DNA of 17,697 bases. Source: an uncultured Pelagibacteraceae bacterium. Lineage in GTDB: Bacteria; Pseudomonadota; Alphaproteobacteria; Pelagibacterales; Pelagibacteraceae. Position 1 is the stretch's first letter, and the number at the start of each line of letters is the position of its first letter. A program made the translations under genes and the position numbers. Under the pieces are notes generated by a model. The model had not been told where the DNA came from. It saw nothing but the letters and a program-made list of their open reading frames with translations, and ran no database searches. Of this stretch, positions 6,694 to 13,882 are shown one piece after another. The stretch lies in NCBI GenBank assembly GCA_902570545.1, contig CACFYO010000016.1, forward strand, positions 1-17,697, given 5' to 3'.

Positions 6694-6797
6694 TATTTAT
6701 TTTTTTTCTTTGTTTTTTTTTGGAATTCTTTTCTTTTTTTTAAATTTTTTCTTAAGGCAAGTTCAAGTTTACTAAAATTATTCTTTTTTGAACTCAT
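6693..6797 (-). CDS. Small basic protein of 34 residues ahead of dcd
   Basis: Hand-translated short gene in an otherwise empty 107-base gap between dcd and the 65-residue gene. It runs from the ATG at 6795-6797 to a TAA sharing one base with the dcd ATG, and begins 3 nt after the upstream stop. The product starts [19 protein letters not shown] and ends in a lysine-rich tail ([15 protein letters not shown]), giving a very basic, probably helical peptide. Its exact fit between two genes, with an operon-style TAATG junction, supports it being real. From memory, alphaproteobacteria carry similar tiny proteins with an ALR-NL-RRK pattern, but I could not check this. Poly-A sequence can give lysine-rich frames by chance, so the call is moderate. 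Function unknown; RNA or ribosome binding is only a guess from charge. Confidence 0.6.
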   Translation of the reverse strand: MSSKKNNFSKLELALRKNLKKRKEFQKKTKKKNK

Positions 6798-6800
6798 TAT

Positions 6801-6998
6801 TTATTTTTTGTCGGGATTTGTCAGATGATCAAGAGTTATAACCTGATCAAGAGGAATAGTTTTATCTTCTTCAATTTTTACTAGGCCAGTTTTCACCTGC
6901 TTCTTAGCTCTTTTTTCTGCAAGTTTTTTTTCTCTTTTTGCTTTTTTTTCCATGAGCTTTGCGTTTTTATTAGCTCCATATGTGTAGTGAATTCCCAT
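6801..6998 (-). CDS. Small charged hypothetical protein (65 residues), first gene of the dcd-murA-hisD-infA operon
   Basis: I do not recognise a family. The product begins MGIHYTYGANKNAKLMEKKA, followed by a lysine/glutamate/alanine segment (about 17-35) that would form a charged helix or short coiled coil. An acidic to neutral tail (KIEEDKTIPLDQVITLDHLTNPDKK) closes it. No signal peptide, membrane segment or cysteines. The start is supported by a good Shine-Dalgarno AGGA 7 nt before the ATG (AAAGGATAATGTT). The stop is 3 nt from the ATG of the 34-residue gene, so both small proteins lead the operon into dcd. The ordered N-terminus (HYTYGANKNAKL) looks constrained rather than random, which argues for a real gene. 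Confidence 0.7.
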   Translation of the reverse strand: MGIHYTYGANKNAKLMEKKAKREKKLAEKRAKKQVKTGLVKIEEDKTIPLDQVITLDHLTNPDKK

Positions 6999-7052
6999 AA
7001 CATTATCCTTTAACAGGTATAACTTATTTTAAAAAAAAATTAAGGCAATAAT

Positions 7053-7081
7053 TTGAAAAAATTAATTTTATACACTAATTT
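7053..7081 (+). promoter_or_regulatory. Promoter for tRNA-Thr
   Basis: TTGAAA (7053-7058) and TAATTT (7076-7081) are separated by 17 nt and would start transcription about 5 nt before the tRNA-Thr 5' end. The 94-bp gap (6999-7092) is divergent, so it must also hold the promoter for the operon reading left. On that strand a TATACC lies near 7014-7019, without a well-spaced -35. Confidence 0.45.
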
Positions 7082-7092
7082 AAGTAAATATT

Positions 7093-7166
7093 GCCCCTAT
7101 AGTTAAATGGTATAACACATCCATGGTAAGGATGAGTTTCCAGTTCAATTCTGGATGGGGGCACCA
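7093..7166 (+). tRNA. tRNA-Thr (anticodon GGU)
   Basis: A 74-nt cloverleaf with CCA encoded (7164-7166). Acceptor GCCCCTA pairs with TGGGGGC (one T-G wobble), the D arm is GTTA-AATGGTA-TAAC, anticodon stem CATCC/GGATG encloses loop ATGGTAA with anticodon GGT, there is a 4-nt variable loop, and T stem TCCAG/CTGGA encloses TTCAATT. It reads ACU/ACC threonine codons. Its 3' end is only 3 nt from the stop codon of the convergent membrane-protein gene. Confidence 0.94.
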
Positions 7167-7169
7167 TTG

Positions 7170-7889
7170 TTATTTTGCATAAAAATTTTTTTTTAGCAAA
7201 AACCCAATTATAACTAGAACTATAATTCCAAGAATGGGTAAATAAATATCAGGAGAAAAAATTAATTCTAAAACACTTGGTACCTCAGAATTTTCCTCCA
7301 ATATCTTACTCAAACCAGCGCCAAGAGATGCTCCAACAAATAATTGTGGAGTCATTCCAATTATTGATCCAAGAAAAAAATTTCTAACCTTAACTTTAAA
7401 TATTGTGGGTAAAATATTTGAAATAAAAAAAGGAATGCCGCCTATAAATCTATAGATTAGAAAAAAAACAAACTCATTCTTTTTAAATTTTTCAGTAAAA
7501 TTACCAAAACGAGATGAAAATTTTTGCTCAACCAAATCTTTAAAAAAATAATTTGCAAACATATAAAGAAGTGTTGCGCCAATAGATAACCCAAAAACTA
7601 CTAGAAAAGTTCCTAACCACTTTCCAAAAATAAAACCACCAACAAGAAATACTGGCGAGCCAAAGCCTAATAAAAGAACCCAGACTATGGTACCTACTAA
7701 AAAAATAATACTTGATAAAAAAATATTACTATTTTTAATATTCTCTAAAGCTTCTCTATTTTGTCTTATTAATTCATAACTTGAAAAATCCTGAAATGAA
7801 AAGTTGTTAAAAAAAATCAATAAAAAAACAAATACTATCAAAATGTAGGCAGAGCCTAAAAATAGTTTAATTTTTTTTTCTCTATTCAT
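7170..7889 (-). CDS. TVP38/TMEM64 (VTT/DedA-like) family inner membrane protein
   Basis: A 239-residue multi-pass membrane protein of the VTT domain (SNARE-associated Golgi protein/DedA-like) family. Related proteins are linked to lipid scrambling or membrane homeostasis, but the substrate here is unknown. There is an N-terminal hydrophobic segment (about 10-27) and a hydrophobic block with glycine motifs (VLLLGFGSPVFLVGGFIFGKWLGTF, about 71-95). The hallmark second half RFIGGIPFFISNILPTIFKV...NFFLGSIIGMTPQ follows (about 147-181), then a C-terminal helix (about 214-233) and a basic tail. It is a single-gene unit between tRNA-Thr (convergent) and rpmH (divergent). Confidence 0.85.
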   Translation of the reverse strand: MNREKKIKLFLGSAYILIVFVFLLIFFNNFSFQDFSSYELIRQNREALENIKNSNIFLSSIIFLVGTIVWVLLLGFGSPVFLVGGFIFGKWLGTFLVVFGLSIGATLLYMFANYFFKDLVEQKFSSRFGNFTEKFKKNEFVFFLIYRFIGGIPFFISNILPTIFKVKVRNFFLGSIIGMTPQLFVGASLGAGLSKILEENSEVPSVLELIFSPDIYLPILGIIVLVIIGFLLKKNFYAK

Positions 7890-7971
7890 TGATTTTTAAC
7901 TTATTAAAAATCGCTGTACTTATATATATATATTTGTATAACTACCGAAATTTAACATTAATTTGACAACA
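7890..7971. promoter_or_regulatory. Divergent promoter region between the VTT gene and rpmH
   Basis: An 82-bp gap that must start the long rpmH unit rightward and the VTT gene leftward. It contains a (TA)6 tract (7921-7932) and, for rpmH, a TATAAC (7937-7942) 29 nt before the ATG as a possible -10. No good -35 is visible at 16-18 nt, and no DnaA-box-like sequence was noticed, so there is no sign of an origin here although rpmH can lie near one. Confidence 0.35.
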
Positions 7972-8109
7972 ATGAAACGTACATATCAACCAAGTAACAG
8001 AAAAAGAAAAAAGGCTGTTGGCTTTAGAGCTAAAAAAAAGACAAAGGGTGGGAGAAAAGTATTAAAAAGAAGAAGAGCTAAAGGAAGAAAAAAATTAACA
8101 AACGCTTAA
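7972..8109 (+). CDS. rpmH: 50S ribosomal protein L34
   Basis: A 45-residue protein, essentially full length for L34, recognised from [19 protein letters not shown] and [10 protein letters not shown]. It binds 23S rRNA in the large subunit and is extremely basic. It heads the conserved rpmH-rnpA-yidD-yidC block. The TAA stop shares one base with the rnpA ATG (TAATG), implying coupled translation. There is no clear Shine-Dalgarno before the ATG. Confidence 0.97.
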   Translation: MKRTYQPSNRKRKKAVGFRAKKKTKGGRKVLKRRRAKGRKKLTNA

Positions 8110-8450
8110 TGAAAAACAAGATTGTTAGCCTTTCTAAAAATGAGGATTTTAAGTCTATTCTGAGTGGAAAAAAAATTTCTAACAAATACTTAACAATTTT
8201 CTTTAAAAAACTTTCTGATAAAAATAATAATAGATTAAATATTAGTTTTGTAGCAAAAAAGAAAATTGGAAATGCAGTAACAAGAAATAGAATTAAAAGA
8301 AGACTAAGAAATATTATGAACGAAGCTGTAAAATCAATTAACATTAATTTTAATTACTGTTATTTATTGATTGCAAGAATATCTGTTAGCAAAGATCCTT
8401 ATGAAACAATAAAAAATGCAACACTAGAAGACTTTAAAAAAATTAAATGA
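8109..8450 (+). CDS. rnpA: Ribonuclease P protein component
   Basis: A 113-residue basic protein that binds the catalytic RNase P RNA and helps cleave 5' leaders from pre-tRNAs. The signature is the RNR helix KKIGNAVTRNRIKRRLR (about 51-67), with KNEDFKSIL near the N-terminus as the usual substrate-cleft start. It overlaps rpmH by one base and yidD by four (ATGA). The arrangement with rpmH is near universal in bacteria, which makes the call secure despite low sequence conservation outside the RNR motif. Confidence 0.96.
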   Translation: MKNKIVSLSKNEDFKSILSGKKISNKYLTIFFKKLSDKNNNRLNISFVAKKKIGNAVTRNRIKRRLRNIMNEAVKSININFNYCYLLIARISVSKDPYETIKNATLEDFKKIK

Positions 8451-8689
8451 CCAATTTTATTAAATTTTTAATAATCAAGATTATAAGGTTTTATCAAATA
8501 CTTATATCTCCGTATCTAGGTAATAATTGCAGATATCTTCCAACATGTTCTGATTATTTTATTGAAAATATAAAAGAGAATGGAATTTTAAAAGGAAGTA
8601 TTTATGGATTTAAAAGAATACTTAGTTGTCATCCGATAAAAATTTTGGGTGGTGGAGAGGGATTTGATCCAGTTAAAAAGAAAAAGTAA
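8447..8689 (+). CDS. yidD: Membrane protein insertion efficiency factor YidD
   Basis: An 80-residue protein with the family signature SPYLGNNCRYLPTCSDY (about 21-37) and the closing CHPIKILGGGEGFDPV (about 61-76). The N-terminal amphipathic/hydrophobic segment FIKFLIIKIIRFYQILI associates with the inner membrane. It is thought to assist YidC-dependent insertion. It overlaps rnpA by 4 nt and ends 3 nt before yidC. Confidence 0.96.
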   Translation: MTNFIKFLIIKIIRFYQILISPYLGNNCRYLPTCSDYFIENIKENGILKGSIYGFKRILSCHPIKILGGGEGFDPVKKKK

Positions 8690-8692
8690 TTT

Positions 8693-10375
8693 ATGGATAC
8701 AAAAAATGTAATTGCCGCAATATCTCTGAGTGCGGCGGTAATAATACTTTATAGTCTATTTTTCGCACCAGCAGTAGTAGACCAAAAAGATATTTCTAAT
8801 GAAAAAAATATTACCAGTGAAAATTCTTCAACTGATGCACCATCATTAGTTCAGGACGAAGAAACAATTAAAATATCTAGAAATGACGCTTTAAAAGAAA
8901 ATGAAAGAGTTCTTTTTGAAAATGACAAAATTAAAGGCTCAATTTCATTAATTGGGTCTTCAATAGACGACTTAACTTTTAAAAATTATACAAATACTTT
9001 AAATGGAGATGATAATGTAATCTTATTAAATCCTAAACAGTCTAATAATGGATATTATGTAGAAACTGGATGGGCAACTACTAACAAAAATATTGATTTA
9101 CCAAACTCAAAATCTCTTTGGAGCATTGAAGGAAGTAACAAACTCACACCTAGTACACCAGTAATATTAAGTTGGACTAACAGTCAAAATATTAAATTCT
9201 TAAAAGAAATAAGCATAGATAAACAATATCTTTTTAACATCAAACAAACGATAATTAATAATTCGGATAAAACTTATAACTTTTATCCATATGGACAAAT
9301 TATTAGAAATGTAGCCCCTGATGTAACTAATTTTTATATTTTGCATGAGGGTTTAATTGGAGTTTTTGATGATCAATTAGTTGAAGAGGATTATGATGAT
9401 ATTGAGGAAAAAAAATATTCTAAGAATGCACAATCTGGATGGCTAGGTATAACTGATAAATATTGGCTTACTAGTCTTATACCCGAAAAAGATAAAGGTT
9501 TTAGATCTGATTTTGATTACAAAAATAAGTTCAGAGCAAATTTTATTGAGACTAATGCAACAGAAGTTGGAGCAAACGAGACAAAAAGTAACTCAATTAG
9601 AGTAATAATTGCTGCAAAAGAAGTAAACGTTATTGATGGATATGCTGAGAGTGAAAATATTAATAAGTTTGATTTAGCAATAGATTGGGGATGGTTTTAT
9701 TTCATTGTAAAACCTTTATTCTTTGCAATTCAATATTTCTTTAATCTTGCTGGTAATTTTGGAATAGCAATTATAATGATAACTGCTTGTATAAGATTAG
9801 CATTTTTTCCACTTGCAAATTACTCATTTAGGTCAATGGCTAAAATGAAAGTTCTTCAGCCAGAAATGACAAGACTAAAAGAGTTGCATAAAGAAGATAA
9901 AATGAAACTCCAACAAGAGATGATGGCATTATACAAAAGAGAAAAAGTTAATCCAATAAGCGGGTGTCTTCCAATTTTTATACAGATACCTTTTTTCTTT
10001 GCAATTTATAAAGTTTTGTTTGTAACAATTGAGATGAGGCATCAACCATTTTTTGGTTGGATAAAAGATTTAAGTGAAAGAGATCCTACATCCATATTTA
10101 ATTTATTTGGACTAATTCCATGGGATCCCCCTTCTTTTTTACTAATAGGTGTATGGCCATGCTTAATGGGCGTTTCAATGTGGATGCAGCAAAAATTAAA
10201 TCCAACGCCTCCCGATCCTGTTCAAGCAAAAATATTTATGTTCTTTCCTTTATTTTTGACAATAATACTAGCACCTTTTCCAGCAGGACTAGTTATTTAC
10301 TGGACTATAAATAACATTTTAACAATGGCACAACAGTACATAATAATCAAAAGAACGACTGTCAAAACTGTTTAA
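8693..10375 (+). CDS. yidC: Membrane protein insertase YidC (Oxa1 family)
   Basis: A 560-residue Gram-negative-type YidC that inserts membrane proteins with or without Sec. Domains in order: an N-terminal transmembrane anchor (about 5-26), a large periplasmic beta domain up to about residue 325, then the Oxa1 core. The core begins near WFYFIVKPLFFAIQYFF and continues with the hydrophilic-groove Arg368 (TACIRLAFFPL), the cytoplasmic coiled coil (MAKMKVLQPEMTRLKEL), the NPISGCLPIFIQIPFFFAIYKVL helix and two C-terminal helices (LLIGVWPCLMGVSMWMQQ, FFPLFLTIILAPFPAGLVIYW). The tail is short and basic. argB follows after 5 nt; engB, often found between yidC and argB in alphaproteobacteria, is not there. 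Confidence 0.97.
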   Translation: MDTKNVIAAISLSAAVIILYSLFFAPAVVDQKDISNEKNITSENSSTDAPSLVQDEETIKISRNDALKENERVLFENDKIKGSISLIGSSIDDLTFKNYTNTLNGDDNVILLNPKQSNNGYYVETGWATTNKNIDLPNSKSLWSIEGSNKLTPSTPVILSWTNSQNIKFLKEISIDKQYLFNIKQTIINNSDKTYNFYPYGQIIRNVAPDVTNFYILHEGLIGVFDDQLVEEDYDDIEEKKYSKNAQSGWLGITDKYWLTSLIPEKDKGFRSDFDYKNKFRANFIETNATEVGANETKSNSIRVIIAAKEVNVIDGYAESENINKFDLAIDWGWFYFIVKPLFFAIQYFFNLAGNFGIAIIMITACIRLAFFPLANYSFRSMAKMKVLQPEMTRLKELHKEDKMKLQQEMMALYKREKVNPISGCLPIFIQIPFFFAIYKVLFVTIEMRHQPFFGWIKDLSERDPTSIFNLFGLIPWDPPSFLLIGVWPCLMGVSMWMQQKLNPTPPDPVQAKIFMFFPLFLTIILAPFPAGLVIYWTINNILTMAQQYIIIKRTTVKTV

Positions 10376-10380
10376 TAAAA

Positions 10381-11229
10381 ATGGAAATAGAAAAAATAGT
10401 ACCAAAAGATGGTCCTTCCATCGAAGAGGTTAAAAAATATATAGATAAATATAAAAATGAATTAATAGTTATTAAATATGGAGGAAACGTTTTTATTGAT
10501 AGAAATATTTTTAATAATTTTATTTCAGATATAAGTATTCTAAATAAGTTAGGGTTATCAATAATAATAGTTCACGGAGGTGGTCCTAGAATTAAAAGAG
10601 AACTAGAAAAATCAAATATTCAATCAAAATTTATTAGAGGTTTAAGAGTTACAGACGAAAAAATTATAAATATTGTTGAAGATGTCCTTATTGACTTTAA
10701 TGAAGATATTGTGAATTCTTTAATTGAAAAAGGTTCAAAAGCAATCTCATTAAACACAAAAAAAAATAATGTTATTGAGGTTATTCCAGAAACAGAGGAA
10801 CTCGGTTTTGTTGGAAAACCAAATAAAATAAATACAAATATTATAAAAGATATAATTAAGGTAAATTCAGTTCCAATTATATCACCTTTAGGATTAGGTA
10901 AAAATAATCAAACATTTAATATTAACGGAGATACAGCAGCTGGTGCTATAGCTAAATCTTTGAAATGTAGAAGATTATTATTAATGACAAATGTTGAAGG
11001 TGTACTAGATAAAGAAAAAAAACTCATTACGGAAATTACATCCTCAGAAATCCTAGAGATGATAAATAATGAAATTATAACAGAGGGTATGATTCCTAAG
11101 ATCAACACTTGCTTAGATGCAGTAATGAATGGAGTTACAGGTGTTGGAATTATTGATGGAAGAAAAAAACATTCAATTCTTTTTGAATTATTCTCAGACA
11201 AAGGTGCTGGTACATTAATAAGAAAATGA
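10381..11229 (+). CDS. argB: Acetylglutamate kinase
   Basis: Phosphorylates N-acetyl-L-glutamate, the second step of arginine synthesis, in the cytosol. The 282 residues show the amino-acid-kinase fold: IKYGGNVF (about 32-39) for phosphate binding, IIVHGGGPRIKREL (about 62-75) for substrate, FIRGLRVTDE, NINGDTAAGAIAKSL, LLMTNVEGVL, and GMIPKINTCLDAVMNGV. The extra N-terminal helix before the KYGG strand is the part that in hexameric, arginine-inhibited enzymes mediates assembly, so feedback inhibition by arginine is plausible but not shown. Its TGA overlaps the ATG of the HAD gene by 4 nt, the common alphaproteobacterial argB-HAD pair. Confidence 0.96.
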   Translation: MEIEKIVPKDGPSIEEVKKYIDKYKNELIVIKYGGNVFIDRNIFNNFISDISILNKLGLSIIIVHGGGPRIKRELEKSNIQSKFIRGLRVTDEKIINIVEDVLIDFNEDIVNSLIEKGSKAISLNTKKNNVIEVIPETEELGFVGKPNKINTNIIKDIIKVNSVPIISPLGLGKNNQTFNINGDTAAGAIAKSLKCRRLLLMTNVEGVLDKEKKLITEITSSEILEMINNEIITEGMIPKINTCLDAVMNGVTGVGIIDGRKKHSILFELFSDKGAGTLIRK

Positions 11230-11888
11230 AAAATATAAAAAATATTTTATTCGATTGTGATGGAGTTCTATATCAGGATTTAGAATCTGTATTTGGTCAA
11301 GTAAGCAAAAGAATGACACAATACATTTCTGAAAAATTAAAAATTAACTTAGTCGAAGCTAAAAAATTACAAACCGAATACTTTCATAAATATAATACAA
11401 GTCTAAATGGATTAATGATTCATCACGATATTCCTCCTAAAGAGTTTTTAAATTTTGTTCATGACATTGACCTATCTTTTATGGAAAAGGATATTGATTT
11501 GAGAGGTGAAATAGAAAAATTGGATTTAAGAAAGTTTGTTTTTACCAATGGTTCTAGTGAGCATGTTAGTAATATAACTACACATTTAGGGATTGATGAT
11601 CTATTTGAAGACGTATTTGATATAGTTGATGCGGAATATAACCCAAAACCTGCAGCGAGAGCATTCGATCTGATGGTAAAAAAATTTGATATTGACCCAA
11701 AAGAAACAATTTATATTGAAGATATTGCAAAAAACTTGTCAATTGGAAAAGAAAGAGGAGCTACGACAGTTTGGCTAATCAATAATGAATATTGGGGTAA
11801 AAAAGAATCTGATAAAGACTATATTGACTATAAAATAGAAAATCTCTCTTTATTTTTAAAAGAAATAAGGATATTAAAAAACTCATAA
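11226..11888 (+). CDS. HAD-superfamily hydrolase, pyrimidine 5'-nucleotidase type
   Basis: A 220-residue haloacid dehalogenase-fold phosphatase. Motif I is LFDCDGVL with nucleophile Asp10 and acid/base Asp12; motif II is FTNGSSEH (Thr107); motif III is Lys141 in NPKPAARAF; motif IV is IEDIAKNL (Glu165, Asp166). The helical cap (about 18-95), with the DIDLSFM segment just before the core resumes, fits the pyrimidine 5'-nucleotidase branch that in alphaproteobacteria sits between argB and dapD, as here. The true substrate is not proven by sequence. It overlaps argB by 4 nt and is followed 3 nt later by dapD. Confidence 0.85.
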   Translation: MKNIKNILFDCDGVLYQDLESVFGQVSKRMTQYISEKLKINLVEAKKLQTEYFHKYNTSLNGLMIHHDIPPKEFLNFVHDIDLSFMEKDIDLRGEIEKLDLRKFVFTNGSSEHVSNITTHLGIDDLFEDVFDIVDAEYNPKPAARAFDLMVKKFDIDPKETIYIEDIAKNLSIGKERGATTVWLINNEYWGKKESDKDYIDYKIENLSLFLKEIRILKNS

Positions 11889-11891
11889 ATT

Positions 11892-12719
11892 ATGAGTATA
11901 GAAAACTTAATAAATGAAGCTTGGGAAAAAAGGGATCAAATAAATCCTTCTTCAGATCAGTCTTTAAAAGATAAAATAAATCAAGTTATTGATGATTTAG
12001 ATAGTGGAAAGTCACGAGTTGCTGAAAAAATAAATGGTGAATGGATAACTCATCAACATTTGAAAAAAGCAATCATGTTAAGTTTTAGATTATATCCAAT
12101 GGAGAATTTGAACGGTCCATATAGTAGTTGGTATGATAAAGCTCATCTACTAAAGGGTAAGACTGCAGGATGGACAAAAGAAGATCATGAGAAAGCGGGT
12201 TTTAGAATGGTACCTAACTCTCCAGTAAGAAAAGGAAGTTTTGTTGGAAAGAATGCAGTTTTAATGCCATGCTACGTTAACATTGGGGCATACATAGATG
12301 AAGGAACAATGATTGATACATTTGCAAGAGCAGGAAGCTGTAGCCAAATTGGAAAAAATTGCCATATATCAGCTGGTTCAGGTGTAGGTGGAGTTTTAGA
12401 ACCTGCGCAAGCTCTGCCAACTATTATCGAGGATAATGTTTTTTTAGGTGCGATGTCTGAAGTTGTAGAAGGTGTAATTGTAGGAGAAGGATCCGTACTG
12501 AGTATGGGTATGTACATAGGACAATCTACAAAAATTGTTAATAGAAAAACTGGAGAAATTACTTATGGAAAAATTCCTCCTTATTCAGTTGTTGTACCAG
12601 GTTCACTTCCTGACAAAAATAACCCAACTGCACCTTCACTATATTGTGCTGTAATAATTAAGCAAGTAGATGAGAAGACAAGATCTAAAACTTCTATTAA
12701 CGATCTCCTGAGAGAATAG
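11892..12719 (+). CDS. dapD: 2,3,4,5-tetrahydropyridine-2,6-dicarboxylate N-succinyltransferase
   Basis: A 275-residue trimeric left-handed beta-helix acyltransferase that uses succinyl-CoA in the succinylase branch of diaminopimelate/lysine synthesis. The N-terminal alpha domain (EAWEKRDQINPS; RVAEKINGEWITHQHLKKAI) is followed by hexapeptide-repeat coils (about 105-205). Recognisable stretches include NIGAYIDEGTMIDTFARAGSCSQIGKNCHISAGSGVGGVLEP and EDNVFLGAMSEVVEGVIVGEGSVLSMGMYIGQSTKIV. The C-terminal part (PPYSVVVPGSLP, then KTRSKTSINDLLRE) covers the active site. The partner gene dapE starts 5 nt downstream; their products act two steps apart with an aminotransferase between. Confidence 0.97.
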   Translation: MSIENLINEAWEKRDQINPSSDQSLKDKINQVIDDLDSGKSRVAEKINGEWITHQHLKKAIMLSFRLYPMENLNGPYSSWYDKAHLLKGKTAGWTKEDHEKAGFRMVPNSPVRKGSFVGKNAVLMPCYVNIGAYIDEGTMIDTFARAGSCSQIGKNCHISAGSGVGGVLEPAQALPTIIEDNVFLGAMSEVVEGVIVGEGSVLSMGMYIGQSTKIVNRKTGEITYGKIPPYSVVVPGSLPDKNNPTAPSLYCAVIIKQVDEKTRSKTSINDLLRE

Positions 12720-12724
12720 TTTCG

Positions 12725-13882
12725 ATGAAAATTATAAATGAACTTCAATTAGCCAAAGAGCTAATTAGATTTCCAACTGTAACTCCTATAGATGCTGGAA
12801 TAATGAAATTTTTGGAAAAAAAATTGAAAAAACTTGGCTTTAAAACTAAAATTCTTGAGTTCAAAGAAAAAGGAAATGCTCCAGTTAAAAATCTATATGC
12901 AAGATTAGGAAGCAAAAGTCCTAATTTTTGTTATGCAGGACATCTTGATGTTGTTCCAGCTGGAAATTTAAGAGATTGGACAGTAAATCCATTTAAACCA
13001 ACTATTAAGAAAGGACATTTAATTGGAAGGGGTGCAAATGATATGAAAAGCTCTATAGCTGCATTTGTTTCTGCTATAAGCGTTTTTGTTGAGAAAAATA
13101 GAGGATTTAATGGATCAATAAGTCTTTTAATAACTGGAGATGAGGAAGGTGTTGCCATTAATGGAACCAAAAAAGTTGTAGACTATTTAAAAAAGAAACG
13201 AGAGAAAATAGATTTTTGCTTGGTTGGAGAGCCAACTAATCCTAATAAATTAGGTGAAATGATTAAAATTGGTCGAAGAGGAAGTATGAACGGTCGATTA
13301 ACAGTTACAGGAGTTCAAGGGCATGTAGCATATCCTCATAGAGCAAATAACCCTTCGACTGCTTTAGTGAGAATACTTAAAGAACTAAAAGATTTAAGAT
13401 TTGACAAAGGTACGAAGGATTTTCAACCAACAAATCTTGAAATTACAAAAATTAATATAAATAATACCGCAGATAATGTAATTCCAGGTCTTGCATATGC
13501 TTCATTTAATATAAGATTTAATAATATGCATACTTCAAATTCCATTAAAAAAAAAATTAATAAAATTTTAAAAAAGGTATGTAATAAAACTAAATCTAAA
13601 TATAAAATTAATTATAGTGTTTCAGGTGAAGCTTTTCTTACAAAGCCTAACAGTACAACTTTTATGATACAAAATATTATTAAAAAAGTTACTAAAATAA
13701 AACCTAAACTTTCAACTACTGGAGGCACATCAGATGCAAGGTTCATTAGGAAAATAGCCCCTTGTTTAGAATTTGGCTTAGTAGGAAAAACTATGCATAA
13801 AGTTGATGAGGCTGTGTCACTAACCGATTTAAAAAAATTGAGTTTAATATATTCAAAAGTTTTAAAAAATTATTTTAAGTGA
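12725..13882 (+). CDS. dapE: Succinyl-diaminopimelate desuccinylase
   Basis: A 385-residue M20-family dinuclear zinc amidohydrolase that releases succinate from N-succinyl-LL-diaminopimelate. Metal ligands and catalytic residues are all present: His73 and Asp75 in AGHLDVVPAG, bridging Asp106 in GRGANDMKSS, Glu140-Glu141 in TGDEEGVA, Glu169 in LVGEPT, and His358 in GKTMHKVDE. The dimerisation domain (about 185-300) is visible, with RRGSMNGRLTVTGVQGHVAYPHRANNP as its entry. Together with dapD next door it makes the succinylase route likely. The TGA overlaps the GTG start of the deacetylase gene by 4 nt. Confidence 0.96.
   Translation: MKIINELQLAKELIRFPTVTPIDAGIMKFLEKKLKKLGFKTKILEFKEKGNAPVKNLYARLGSKSPNFCYAGHLDVVPAGNLRDWTVNPFKPTIKKGHLIGRGANDMKSSIAAFVSAISVFVEKNRGFNGSISLLITGDEEGVAINGTKKVVDYLKKKREKIDFCLVGEPTNPNKLGEMIKIGRRGSMNGRLTVTGVQGHVAYPHRANNPSTALVRILKELKDLRFDKGTKDFQPTNLEITKININNTADNVIPGLAYASFNIRFNNMHTSNSIKKKINKILKKVCNKTKSKYKINYSVSGEAFLTKPNSTTFMIQNIIKKVTKIKPKLSTTGGTSDARFIRKIAPCLEFGLVGKTMHKVDEAVSLTDLKKLSLIYSKVLKNYFK

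Noticed and set aside
7920..7942. TA tract near rpmH as part of a replication origin
   Set aside because: No DnaA boxes, dnaA gene or unwinding-element array are visible; treated only as promoter-region sequence.
8078..8344. Minus-strand hydrophobic frame of 88 codons opposite rpmH/rnpA
   Set aside because: Poly-lysine coding sequence read backwards gives Phe/Leu-rich frames; this is a shadow of rpmH and rnpA.
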